Source: Oscillospiraceae bacterium (lineage in GTDB: Bacteria > Bacillota > Clostridia > Oscillospirales > Acutalibacteraceae). Taken from it: a DNA stretch of 64,000 bases. This document shows, one piece after another, positions 1 to 8,115 of this stretch. Positions within the stretch are counted from its first letter, which is position 1. Every line of letters starts with the position of its first letter. The position numbers and the translations under genes are program-made. The notes beneath the pieces are model-generated. The model did not search any database, was not told the DNA's origin, and was given only the letters and a program-made list of their open reading frames with translations. The stretch is from NCBI GenBank assembly GCA_015066595.1, contig SVNZ01000002.1:1-64000 (forward strand), in the 5' to 3' direction.

Positions 1-975
1 GACTACAGCTACGATGCTAACGGTAGTATCCGTATGCTCAAGCATAGAGCGACTGAGAGTGCTACACCAACGTACTATTATTATGCTCTCAACTCTCGTA
101 ACGACGTAGTTGGGTTGTATAATTCTAGCGGTGCAGTATGCGCAAAATACACCTATGATCCATGGGGCAACATAATCTCTATCACTGACGGTGAGGGCAA
201 TGATATCAGTAATACTACAGGAATATCTGTTACCCAGCCTTTCCGCTATAGAAGTTATTACTACGATACTGATAGTGGCTTTTACTATTTACAGAGCCGT
301 TATTACGACCCTGTTACACACCGATTCGTTAATGCTGACACAGTATATGTTTCTACTGGCACAGGCGTTCTTGGATTTAATATGTTTGCGTATTGTGATA
401 ATAATCCGATCAATTTCGGTGACCACAGTGGTAATGCTTGTGTATGTTTAACCAAAAGAGTTCGTTCAGGACATGTTTGTAACGATCCTGATAAAAAATA
501 TATTATACCCAGCTCTGGTGTTGTTGGAACTAGAACAAAAGTATCCAACTATAGTAAAACTCAATCAGTAGATCTTGTTATTGCAGGCGCAGAAAGCGGA
601 ATAGTATCAGGAAAGAATTTGATTGATACTTCCAATAAACCGGTATCGCTTTATTTAGAAAGTGATGTTAAGTGGTGGAATTTTGAAGAACTTAGATTAG
701 GCATACAATTGAATTTAGATAGTGGAAGAGGAATAGCTTTATCAAAAAGCAGTAGAGATATAGCACTATCCATAATTAAAGATGGTGAAACCCATTCTTT
801 TTCATATGGAACTGATATGATTTCTTATACAGTTGAAGGTAGTATAGAAAACATTGATGGAATATATACTGGCAGCTATTCTAAGTTTTATTATCGCCCC
901 AATGTAATTGCGATGTGTTTGGTTGCAGTTTTGGTTCCATGCAGTGCAACTGTTGTTGTTCCTGCCCTTGCATAA
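1..975 (+). CDS. RHS/YD-repeat polymorphic toxin, C-terminal part (5' end outside window)
   Basis: The frame is open from base 1, so this is the end of a longer protein; 324 residues are visible. They begin in YD-repeat sequence and carry the RHS-associated core, seen as YYDTDSGFYYLQSRYYDP (about residues 86-103) and a following RFVNADT. After the core (about residue 145) the sequence turns into a unique tail of about 180 residues with no RHS repeats. This is the layout of polymorphic contact-dependent toxins, in which the core is conserved and the tail is the variable toxin. The tail ends in a hydrophobic, Val/Ala-rich stretch, so it may insert in membranes; I do not recognise its family. 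The small lipoprotein gene starts 10 bp after the stop. The RHS assignment is firm; the toxin role is inference. Confidence 0.85.
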   Translation, partial: DYSYDANGSIRMLKHRATESATPTYYYYALNSRNDVVGLYNSSGAVCAKYTYDPWGNIISITDGEGNDISNTTGISVTQPFRYRSYYYDTDSGFYYLQSRYYDPVTHRFVNADTVYVSTGTGVLGFNMFAYCDNNPINFGDHSGNACVCLTKRVRSGHVCNDPDKKYIIPSSGVVGTRTKVSNYSKTQSVDLVIAGAESGIVSGKNLIDTSNKPVSLYLESDVKWWNFEELRLGIQLNLDSGRGIALSKSSRDIALSIIKDGETHSFSYGTDMISYTVEGSIENIDGIYTGSYSKFYYRPNVIAMCLVAVLVPCSATVVVPALA

Positions 976-985
976 AGGAGAGATT

Positions 986-1522
986 ATGATGTTACGATTT
1001 AATAAGCTTGTTATCTATGTTATGTTAACCGTTGTTATTTGCAGTGTGTTTTGTTCTTGTAGTATTAGTACGAATTCAGTGTATATTTTTTCTGATATCG
1101 TAGAATGTAACAATTTAGAATCAAACAAAAGCAATGCAGCTAATGTTATAACACTCGATTCGGTTGATGATGATCCTAATCTAAACGAATTAGAATATAA
1201 TGAATTTTATGCTATCAAGTATGAATCACAGGATATGAAATTCGAAATATTCGCCTATGAATTCACTAATAGAGAAAATGCTAAATCGTATTTTGAAAGC
1301 AGTGCAAAAAGAGACTGTGTTAGCAGTAGAGATTTTTATGTTTCTACTACTCTAATAAGCTACACTGTTAGAGTGTTAGATGGAGAACGAGCTTATATAT
1401 TGTATTCGAAACCTAAGTATAAGGAAGCGATTGATAAATACTTAAGTGAAGCTTTTTCTATTGAGTTTAATAATGAAGATCTGCTTGAAAGTATAAAAAA
1501 TTCAATAGATCAAAAATCATAA
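986..1522 (+). CDS. Small predicted lipoprotein, possible immunity partner of the RHS tail
   Basis: A protein of 178 residues. The start is placed at 986 because AAAGGAG lies 5 bp upstream, overlapping the RHS stop codon; a longer frame from 908 would run inside the RHS gene. A hydrophobic N-terminal segment (about residues 8-25) ends in a Cys-rich FCSCS motif that looks like a lipoprotein processing site. The rest is acidic and soluble, with no family I recognise. Position directly behind a polymorphic toxin tail, in the same operon, is where immunity genes usually sit. A membrane-anchored immunity protein would fit a hydrophobic toxin tail. The role rests on context only. Confidence 0.65.
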   Translation: MMLRFNKLVIYVMLTVVICSVFCSCSISTNSVYIFSDIVECNNLESNKSNAANVITLDSVDDDPNLNELEYNEFYAIKYESQDMKFEIFAYEFTNRENAKSYFESSAKRDCVSSRDFYVSTTLISYTVRVLDGERAYILYSKPKYKEAIDKYLSEAFSIEFNNEDLLESIKNSIDQKS

Positions 1523-1652
1523 AGCGTGTCTTGTAATTCGTAAAAAAATCTGATCCAAATTCACTTTAAAGTTAGGGTAGTGAAACACTGCCCTAGAGAG
1601 AGTCATCCAAATTATAAGCTCAACTCGCGCAAAAACGGATACTAACACTCGT

Positions 1653-2462
1653 GTGGCTATGTTCGAATACGACTTCGACCTCAACAATAATATGACGAAG
1701 TTCGCCGCTTTGACCCCACACGGTAGCAACGTCACACAGTACACCTATGGTGCTGACAATTTGCCTGAGCTATCGACCTTTAGCAATGGCAAAAAGCTAG
1801 CCTACAGCTTCGACACGGTTTGTCTTCCAAAATCAGTGGAAATCAACACCACTACTCCTATCAAGACTGAATATACATATTTCAAATTGATTGGCACTGA
1901 TTTCAACAGACTGACCGATGTTGTACGTACTGAAAAAAGCGGTGCGTTCAACTATAGATACAAGTACAACAAAAACTACAGCATCACTGAAATACTGGAA
2001 ACTGTGACCGACGAAAACAATGTATCCACAGAATCAGTGATAGAAAATTACACCTACGATGCACTCGACCAGCTCACTCAAGCAGTTGATTACAAGCACA
2101 ACAAAAAGTATGTTTATACCTACAATGGCGGAAATATCACTGAAGAAAAAATATATGATATTTCAGGCAGTTCAGAGGTATTATCTAAAACGAACACCTA
2201 CAGTTATGGTGACGCTTCTTGGGGCGACCTGCTCACTGCGTACAACGGACAGGCTATCACTTATGACGAGATAGGCAACCCTCTCACCTATCGTGACGGA
2301 ATAACTTTCTCGTGGAGCAACGGTAGACGTCTTGACAGCTATACTAAAGGCGATACAACTGTAGAATACACCTACGACACTGACGGTATGCGCCTTACTA
2401 AGACCGTAGATGGCAAATTGCATACCTATCTCTACGAAGGTGGACTATTAGTCCAAGAATGA
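1653..2462 (+). CDS. Orphan RHS/YD-repeat core fragment, truncated at both ends
   Basis: YD-repeat protein of 269 residues with repeated tyrosine-aspartate motifs (YTYGADNLP, YTYDALDQL, YTYDTDGMRLTKT). The frame is open back to 1584 without a start, and the ATG at 1653 has no convincing ribosome-binding site, so this looks like a gene fragment, not an expressed gene. It stops after HTYLYEGGLLVQE, which is the part of an RHS core that normally comes just before the YSYDANGSI segment seen at the very start of the window. The two pieces are therefore complementary in register. It is probably a remnant of a duplicated or recombined RHS locus. Confidence 0.7.
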   Translation: MAMFEYDFDLNNNMTKFAALTPHGSNVTQYTYGADNLPELSTFSNGKKLAYSFDTVCLPKSVEINTTTPIKTEYTYFKLIGTDFNRLTDVVRTEKSGAFNYRYKYNKNYSITEILETVTDENNVSTESVIENYTYDALDQLTQAVDYKHNKKYVYTYNGGNITEEKIYDISGSSEVLSKTNTYSYGDASWGDLLTAYNGQAITYDEIGNPLTYRDGITFSWSNGRRLDSYTKGDTTVEYTYDTDGMRLTKTVDGKLHTYLYEGGLLVQE

Positions 2463-2505
2463 GGCCCATAAGACCGGGTATTCAAGTCATCTAACTTGGA
2501 CTACG

Positions 2506-2541
2506 TCGTCGCAAGCGTCTTTTAGTTTGCGACGATTTTTT
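2506..2541 (+). terminator. Intrinsic terminator after RHS fragment
   Basis: A perfect 9-bp stem (2506-2514 with 2527-2535) is followed by six T residues. Confidence 0.7.
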
Positions 2542-2616
2542 ATTTTTAAATATTTGTACGACCAAAAGTCAGCTACTCTTCTCCACAAAACCCCATATTT
2601 AGGGGCCCTCTTTTTT

Positions 2617-2643
2617 CATCCTGTTATGCAGGATGAGTTTTTT
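2617..2643 (+). terminator. Short hairpin with T-run
   Basis: A 7-bp stem CATCCTG/CAGGATG (2617-2623 with 2629-2635) is followed by a run of T at 2638-2643. It insulates the next gene from the RHS region. Confidence 0.55.
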
Positions 2644-2696
2644 GCACATTGTGATTTCCTACAAAACAGCTCATCTTTTTTCGTCACACTTAATAA

Positions 2697-2725
2697 TTGA
2701 CCGTGTTTTTGTGCAGTGGTAAAAT
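2697..2725 (+). promoter_or_regulatory. Promoter of first Fn3-like paralogue
   Basis: TTGACC (2697-2702), a 17-bp spacer and TAAAAT (2720-2725). The whole region is repeated upstream of the second paralogue. Confidence 0.7.
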
Positions 2726-2761
2726 ATACTTGCAAGATTTTAAAATTCGGGAGGTAATTTT

Positions 2762-4060
2762 ATGCTCAAAAAAATAGTATCTTTAACACTCGCTTTGGTC
2801 ATGGTGCTTGGACTTTTTACTATGATGCCCCTCACCACAGCATCTGCAGCTTCGTACAAGGACAACATCATCAACGCTGTACTAAACAATCAAAGCAAAT
2901 GGTACGACAGCTACCTTGCATACAAAGGTTACTACGGTTGTGGCTCTATCGAATTCATCGACCTGAATTTTGACGGAAATCTGGAATTTATAGTCAACTA
3001 CCCTTGTTCAGATATAGGCGACAGTTACAGAGATATTTATTACTACGAAAATGGCAAGCTCATCGAATCCTATGGTGGCGATCACTCACCCGATGGCACT
3101 TATGTCGGCTATCTGGGATTTTCTCTTGACGCTTACTATGACAAAAGCACAGGTGGCTACAAGCTCCTTGGCACAAGTATGCTCAACATGGGTGAAGGCA
3201 ATGATACCGTATATGCTAACTACACCTTAAATTATGACGGTTCGTACATAACACTCAACTACTACTCGGCAGAAACCATCAGTAGCTCGGGTAAAACAAC
3301 TTACTATGATGATGCAAAATCGTGGGGTAATACCTACGGTGCTAACAAGATTTCAAAGAGTATGTACAACTCTATAAATGCAAATGTAACAAAAAACTGT
3401 GTCAATGCTAATCTCTCTACTTACAAAGTCAGTATGCAGCACTGGGCGACCTACTCCACAAGTAAGAAGAAATCTCTGCTCACAGAATCATACAACAGCT
3501 TTTCTTTAAAGAAAACCTTGGTTTCAAAACCGGTTATTAAAAAGTTTGAAGCTAAATCAAACGGAGTGAAAATCACTTGGGACGCAGTAAGTGGTGCTAA
3601 AAAATACCGTGTGTACAGAAAGACCTCATCTGGTTGGAAAGCCGTTGCAACAACAACCGGTACTTCTATCACAGACAAAGGTATTGCAGTCGGTGAAAAG
3701 CGCATCTACACCTTACGCTGTCTGTCCAAAAATGAGAAATATCACATTAGCTCGTACGACACCGCAGGCAGAGGTTTCCAGCGTGCAGCAACGCCTAAGA
3801 TTTCAAAAGCATCTTACGTAACAGGTGGTGTGAAGCTCACATGGCCTAAAGCAACAGGCGCTGTAAAATACCGTGTTTTTGTGAAATACGGTGACAAATC
3901 GTGGACAAAGCTCAAGGATACAACCTCGACCTCTTTCACTCACAAAACAGGTAAAAAAGGCAGAGTTTACACATATACAGTTCGCTGTATTTCTTCATCT
4001 GGCAAGACCTACACAAGCCACTTTGATGCAACAGGAAAAACAGTAAAATTCAAAAGATAA
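2762..4060 (+). CDS. Secreted Fn3-like repeat protein (first of tandem pair)
   Basis: A secreted protein of 432 residues. A signal peptide (residues 1-30, ending in ASAAS) precedes an unknown domain of about 220 residues. That domain includes DLNFDGNLEF, which resembles a calcium-binding or integrin-like Asp-rich loop. Two Fn3-like modules follow (about 255-345 and 348-432), each with a GVKITW or GVKLTW strand and a KYRVY/KYRVF strand. GGGAGGT lies before the ATG. There is no catalytic motif or anchor. It is paralogous to the next gene, with its own promoter and terminator. A surface-binding or adhesive role is a guess from the modules. Confidence 0.8.
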   Translation: MLKKIVSLTLALVMVLGLFTMMPLTTASAASYKDNIINAVLNNQSKWYDSYLAYKGYYGCGSIEFIDLNFDGNLEFIVNYPCSDIGDSYRDIYYYENGKLIESYGGDHSPDGTYVGYLGFSLDAYYDKSTGGYKLLGTSMLNMGEGNDTVYANYTLNYDGSYITLNYYSAETISSSGKTTYYDDAKSWGNTYGANKISKSMYNSINANVTKNCVNANLSTYKVSMQHWATYSTSKKKSLLTESYNSFSLKKTLVSKPVIKKFEAKSNGVKITWDAVSGAKKYRVYRKTSSGWKAVATTTGTSITDKGIAVGEKRIYTLRCLSKNEKYHISSYDTAGRGFQRAATPKISKASYVTGGVKLTWPKATGAVKYRVFVKYGDKSWTKLKDTTSTSFTHKTGKKGRVYTYTVRCISSSGKTYTSHFDATGKTVKFKR

Positions 4061-4079
4061 ATACCATAAAGAAAGATAA

Positions 4080-4110
4080 GAGCAGTCAATAGACTGCTCT
4101 TTTTATTTTT
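4080..4110 (+). terminator. Intrinsic terminator
   Basis: GAGCAGTC (4080-4087) pairs with GACTGCTC (4092-4099), followed by a T-rich run to 4110. Confidence 0.85.
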
Positions 4111-4164
4111 TGCACATTGTGATTTCCTACAAAACAGCTCATCTTTTTTCGTCACACTTAATAA

Positions 4165-4193
4165 TTGACCGTGTTTTTGTGTAGTGGTAAAAT
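4165..4193 (+). promoter_or_regulatory. Promoter of second Fn3-like paralogue
   Basis: TTGACC (4165-4170), 17 bp, TAAAAT (4188-4193). It is the duplicate of the promoter at 2697-2725, offset by 1468 bp. Confidence 0.7.
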
Positions 4194-4229
4194 ATACCTG
4201 CAAGATTTTAAAATTCGGGAGGTAATTTT

Positions 4230-5540
4230 ATGCTCAAAAAAATAGTATCTTTAACACTCGCTTTGGTCATGGTGCTTGGTCTTTTTACTGTGATGCCTGC
4301 GACCACAGCATCTGCAGCTTCGTACAAGGACAACATCATCAACGCTGTGCTAAACAACGAATACCTTTGGTACGATGATATGTTATCTTACAGTGGTCAT
4401 TATGGATACGGAACAGCTGAATTCCTCGACCTCAATTTTGATGGCAATCTGGAATTCGTTGTCACATATCCTTGTGGCACTATGGGTAATGTATTTAGAG
4501 ATATATACTACTATTCAAATGGTAGTATATATGAAGCAACAGGCGGAGATTCAAATGGTTATGAAGACATCGGATACAGTGGAATGTTGCTAGATGCGTA
4601 CTACAACAAAAGTACAGGTAAATATAAGCTTATTGGTCGCAGTATGCTGTCCGCTGGCATAGAAGGTAGAATGCTAGGTAATTTTACTTTAAGCTTTGAT
4701 GGTTCATCTTTATATGTTGACTACTATTCAGCTGAAGCATTAACTAATCATGGACCATCATACACCACTTCAACAACTACCTACTATAATGGTGCAAAGT
4801 CTTGGGGAGATGTTTCCGGTGCCAGCAAAATCAGTAAGAGTAAATACGACACCTTAAACAAAAATGCAACCAAAAACTGTGTAGATGCAAAGCTCTCCAC
4901 AAAATCCATTTCTATGGAAAACTGGAAAAGCTATTCCACAAGCAAGAAAAGATCTTTGCTCAACTCATCATATGACAGCTTTTCGCTGAAGAAGTCTTTG
5001 CTCAAACAGCCTGTCATCAAAAAGTTTGAAGCTAAATCAAACGGAGTGAAAATCACTTGGGACGCAGTATCTGGTGCCAAAAAATACCGTGTGTACAGAA
5101 AGACCTCATCAGGTTGGAAAACTGTAGCTACTACAAGTGGTACTTCAATAACCGACACTGATATCAAAGCGGGTGAAAAGCGTATATACACCCTGCGCTG
5201 TCTTAGTGCAAACGGAAAGTACTACGTCAGCCCGTATGATACTGCAGGCAGAGCTTTTCAGCGTGCCGCAACGCCTAAGATTTCAAAAGCATCTTACGTA
5301 ACAGGTGGTGTGAAGCTCACATGGCCTAAAGCAACAGGCGCTGTAAAATACCGTGTTTTTGTGAAATACGGTGACAAATCGTGGACAAAGCTCAAGGATA
5401 CAACCTCGACCTCTTTCACTCACAAAACAGGTAAAAAAGGCAGAGTTTACACATATACAGTTCGCTGTATTTCTTCATCTGGCAAGACCTACACAAGCCA
5501 CTTTGATGCAACAGGAAAAACAGTAAAATTCAAAAGATAA
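4230..5540 (+). CDS. Secreted Fn3-like repeat protein (second of tandem pair)
   Basis: A 436-residue paralogue of the upstream gene, with the same architecture: signal peptide, an N-terminal unknown domain with DLNFDGNLEF, and two Fn3-like modules. The upstream region and signal peptide are almost identical to copy one. The last 273 bp (5268-5540) are identical to 3788-4060. The middle of the N-terminal domain has diverged clearly and contains small insertions. This mosaic identity points to tandem duplication followed by gene conversion at the ends or diversification of the middle. The function is unknown; the protein is probably extracellular. Confidence 0.8.
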   Translation: MLKKIVSLTLALVMVLGLFTVMPATTASAASYKDNIINAVLNNEYLWYDDMLSYSGHYGYGTAEFLDLNFDGNLEFVVTYPCGTMGNVFRDIYYYSNGSIYEATGGDSNGYEDIGYSGMLLDAYYNKSTGKYKLIGRSMLSAGIEGRMLGNFTLSFDGSSLYVDYYSAEALTNHGPSYTTSTTTYYNGAKSWGDVSGASKISKSKYDTLNKNATKNCVDAKLSTKSISMENWKSYSTSKKRSLLNSSYDSFSLKKSLLKQPVIKKFEAKSNGVKITWDAVSGAKKYRVYRKTSSGWKTVATTSGTSITDTDIKAGEKRIYTLRCLSANGKYYVSPYDTAGRAFQRAATPKISKASYVTGGVKLTWPKATGAVKYRVFVKYGDKSWTKLKDTTSTSFTHKTGKKGRVYTYTVRCISSSGKTYTSHFDATGKTVKFKR

Positions 5541-5559
5541 CATTTCAAACATACAAAAA

Positions 5560-5585
5560 AGGCTCCGTAAAAAGGAGCCTTTTGT
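5560..5585. terminator. Bidirectional terminator between convergent genes
   Basis: AGGCTCC (5560-5566) pairs with GGAGCCT (5574-5580). A-rich sequence on the left and T-rich on the right suit both strands. Confidence 0.75.
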
Positions 5586-5598
5586 TGTTATAATGCTG

Positions 5599-7566
5599 TT
5601 AAACTATTTCTGCTAAGTGCCTTTGGATATACGTCGCATCAAGGATACTCACTCTTGAGTCACCGTCCACATCACCGTATGAATCAAAACCTTCTGCACT
5701 CTCTAGCTGTGCAAGCACTCGCTGAATGAAAGTAGCGTCCATAACAGTTACCATACCATCTCTGTCAACATCTAACTTGTCGTACACTTTCTGTGGAATA
5801 TAAGCGATACACAGTTTAGCGTATTTATTCTCGCTTGCTGATGGGAAATATCCGTCACTTCGAAACTGCCACATATCAGGAGTAGTTCCATCAGGAAGAG
5901 TAATCTGCTCATTAAAATCAACGATATACGGATAATAGCTGTAGTATATGCCAACACCGTTTCCTTTTAGTGCGGTAGTATCAAGATTGTTGTACACCGA
6001 CTTATTCGAAAAAATCAGGGTATCAAACCCTCTTTCCTTTATCCTATCTGCAAAAGCGAGTGCAATTTTTGTGTTAAGCTCTTTATCATTACCAGAGTAA
6101 GGACTGTATGTCATATTGTAAACCACGTCGAGTAGACCGTCTTTGCAATTTTTCGGAAAGTATTCTTCCATTTCTCTTAAGAAATAGTCAGCTTCAGCTT
6201 TTGCTTCTTCCTCGCTCTGTGCATAAGCGATAAAGCTCAAAAAATACGGTATATCGTTCTCATATGCTCCCTGCACATTGTTCACAAACTCTGCATCATT
6301 CTGGTTTGGATAGTCCTCACTGCCCCAACCTGCTCTGATAACAGCAAAGTCAAAACCGCTGTCTTTCACTGCTTTCCAGTCCAGCGGCTGTTTCTCGCCT
6401 GTAGTATAGTCACCGTAGCGAGATGTAACATCAATACCATTGTAAAATCCTACTGAAACTTTAATAGTATCAAAGTTACCCGTCTGAGCTGTAGCAGTAA
6501 TCTTTGCCTGACCTAGAGCTTTTCCTGTAACAACACCGCTACTATCGACTGTAGCAACACTTTCGTTTGACGAAGTCCATTTGATCTGAGCATTTTCATC
6601 AGCATCAACATTCACACTAAGCTTTTCATCGATTTCTACAGATGCGAAATCCTGCTTTATATCAACATTCACATTTTCTGTATGGTGTTCAAATGCCCAT
6701 TCATAAAGCGATACACTATCGACCATAGCGTGGTTGATATAACCGTCATCGGCAGAATATGTACCACCCAAAGCTACACAAAGAAACTCGTCATCACCCT
6801 TTTTGGCCTGTGACACAAGGCATCTGCCCGAAAGAGTTGTAAAGCCTGTTTTGATACCTGTACAGTACTTATAGTAGTAGCCATTGTTATTTTCTTCAGC
6901 TATCAGGTAATTTGTGTTGTAAATAGGTGCAGAAAAACCCTCGATTTCATAATACTCAGTAGAAACGATTTCTCTAAATGTTTCATTTTTCATCGCATAC
7001 TGTGCGATTTTTGCCAAATCTTCAGCAGTAGTATAGTTATTATCAGAAAGTCCGTGACCCTCCTCAAAGTATGTGTTCTCACAGCCAAGTTCTTCTGCCT
7101 TATCGTTCATCATATCAGCAAAATTTTCTAAAGTACTGCCTATTTCATAAGCTAAAATCTGAGCAGCTTCACAGCCTGATGGTAGCATCACACCATAAAT
7201 AATATCAAGTGCTGAGAACTCTTCCCCTATGTGATACTCAAAACCTGCAGTAGAAGCATCAAGGTCTGTGATGTCACTAATAGGCTTTTCTTCAATTTTG
7301 ATCATATACATTTCTGGGTTTTCGATTTCTTCAAGCGCAAGCACTGCCGTCATAATCTTAACGGTTGATGCCATAGCTCTTTTTGTGTCAGCGTTTTTCG
7401 AGTAGAGAACCTCGCCTGTATTTTGATCAACCAAAAGCAAGCTCTCTGTCATCACAGCGCTGTCGTCAAACGGCACTTCACTTGCGTGAGCCGAAACACA
7501 AACTAAACCCAGCGTTAATATAAGCACTAATAAAAGTATAGAAATTCTTCTCAAAATAGTTTTCAT
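5599..7566 (-). CDS. Dockerin-bearing D,D-carboxypeptidase / Big2 / GH25 lysozyme fusion
   Basis: A secreted protein of 655 residues in four parts. After the signal peptide (1-29) comes a peptidase S11 D-Ala-D-Ala carboxypeptidase domain (about 35-290), with STVK as the SxxK motif and KTG at GIKTGFT. The position of the SxN motif reads SGC, so its Asn is replaced by Cys. A Big2 domain (about 305-375) is followed by a GH25-type lysozyme domain (about 378-585, starting GIDVTSRYGD with FDFAVIRAGWG). The C-terminus is a dockerin with two Ca-binding repeats (DVDRDGMVTVMDATFIQR and DVDGDSRVSILDATYIQR). It should trim stem peptides and cut glycan strands of peptidoglycan while attached to a cohesin. 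AAGGAAA precedes the ATG. All four domain calls are clear; the combination is unusual. Confidence 0.88.
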   Translation of the reverse strand: MKTILRRISILLLVLILTLGLVCVSAHASEVPFDDSAVMTESLLLVDQNTGEVLYSKNADTKRAMASTVKIMTAVLALEEIENPEMYMIKIEEKPISDITDLDASTAGFEYHIGEEFSALDIIYGVMLPSGCEAAQILAYEIGSTLENFADMMNDKAEELGCENTYFEEGHGLSDNNYTTAEDLAKIAQYAMKNETFREIVSTEYYEIEGFSAPIYNTNYLIAEENNNGYYYKYCTGIKTGFTTLSGRCLVSQAKKGDDEFLCVALGGTYSADDGYINHAMVDSVSLYEWAFEHHTENVNVDIKQDFASVEIDEKLSVNVDADENAQIKWTSSNESVATVDSSGVVTGKALGQAKITATAQTGNFDTIKVSVGFYNGIDVTSRYGDYTTGEKQPLDWKAVKDSGFDFAVIRAGWGSEDYPNQNDAEFVNNVQGAYENDIPYFLSFIAYAQSEEEAKAEADYFLREMEEYFPKNCKDGLLDVVYNMTYSPYSGNDKELNTKIALAFADRIKERGFDTLIFSNKSVYNNLDTTALKGNGVGIYYSYYPYIVDFNEQITLPDGTTPDMWQFRSDGYFPSASENKYAKLCIAYIPQKVYDKLDVDRDGMVTVMDATFIQRVLAQLESAEGFDSYGDVDGDSRVSILDATYIQRHLAEIV

Positions 7567-7645
7567 ATTATTTTCCTTTCTTTTTAGGGCTTTATTACTT
7601 ACATCTTGATTATACCATTCATCAATTCAAAAGCAATAAAAATTC

Positions 7646-7679
7646 AAACGCCAACCTGAAAATAATCAGGATGGCGTTT
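7646..7679 (-). terminator. Terminator of the yedEF operon
   Basis: AACGCCA-CCTGA pairs with TCAGG-TGGCGTT around a short loop. On the minus strand it is followed by T-rich sequence, just beyond the stop at 7682. Confidence 0.75.
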
Positions 7680-7681
7680 TT

Positions 7682-7915
7682 TTATTCGTTAGAGCTTATT
7701 TTTATGTACGATTTACCGCTTAGCTTATAGACAGCTTCGTAGTCTTCATCTAAAAACTTTAAGTCAATTTCATCGACATCTGCTACAACACAACTTCCAC
7801 ATGATGAGCTAAGCTCTCGTGGTACGGGTGCCATTTTTGAGCTGATACTGTTTGACCTCAATGTCTTATACGTCATCTGTGCAGAGTGATGAGTGAAAAA
7901 AGTGATAACTATCAT
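7682..7915 (-). CDS. DUF3343 family protein (putative Se/S carrier-like)
   Basis: A 77-residue cytosolic protein of the DUF3343 family, recognised by FTHHSAQMTYKTLR near the N-terminus and PVPRELSSSCGSCVV in the middle. The two cysteines of SCGSC are the likely sulfur or selenium ligands. The ATG overlaps the stop of yedF (ATGA), so the two are translationally coupled. The YedE/YedF/DUF3343 trio is known from many organisms that metabolise selenium. Handling of reduced Se or S species is inferred from this company; no reaction is established. Confidence 0.8.
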   Translation of the reverse strand: MIVITFFTHHSAQMTYKTLRSNSISSKMAPVPRELSSSCGSCVVADVDEIDLKFLDEDYEAVYKLSGKSYIKISSNE

Positions 7916-8115
7916 TTTGTAAATACCAGCTTGTATCCATCGTCTGTGTCAGCGACTTCTACATTATAGCCCTGACTTTTTCCAAAACGAGTTACATTTT
8001 CTTTTGCACACTCGTCATCAACCAAAATCTCGAGTGTAGACGGGTTGTTTGCTTTGACTTCTTTTTGTGTCATAATGACAGGCATCGGACACAGCAAACC
8101 TCTTGCATCAACCAT
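7912..8115 (-). CDS. yedF: TusA/YedF-like sulfur (selenium) transfer protein
   Basis: A 67-residue protein of the SirA/TusA/YedF fold. It starts MVDARGLLCPMPVIMTQK, and the Cys in the CPxP motif is the persulfide or perselenide carrier in this family. It is shorter than full-length YedF, which also carries a DUF3343-like C-terminal half; here that half is the separate overlapping gene downstream. The start overlaps the end of yedE by 8 bp. The family call is clear; selenium specificity is inferred from the neighbours. Confidence 0.82.
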   Translation of the reverse strand: MVDARGLLCPMPVIMTQKEVKANNPSTLEILVDDECAKENVTRFGKSQGYNVEVADTDDGYKLVFTK

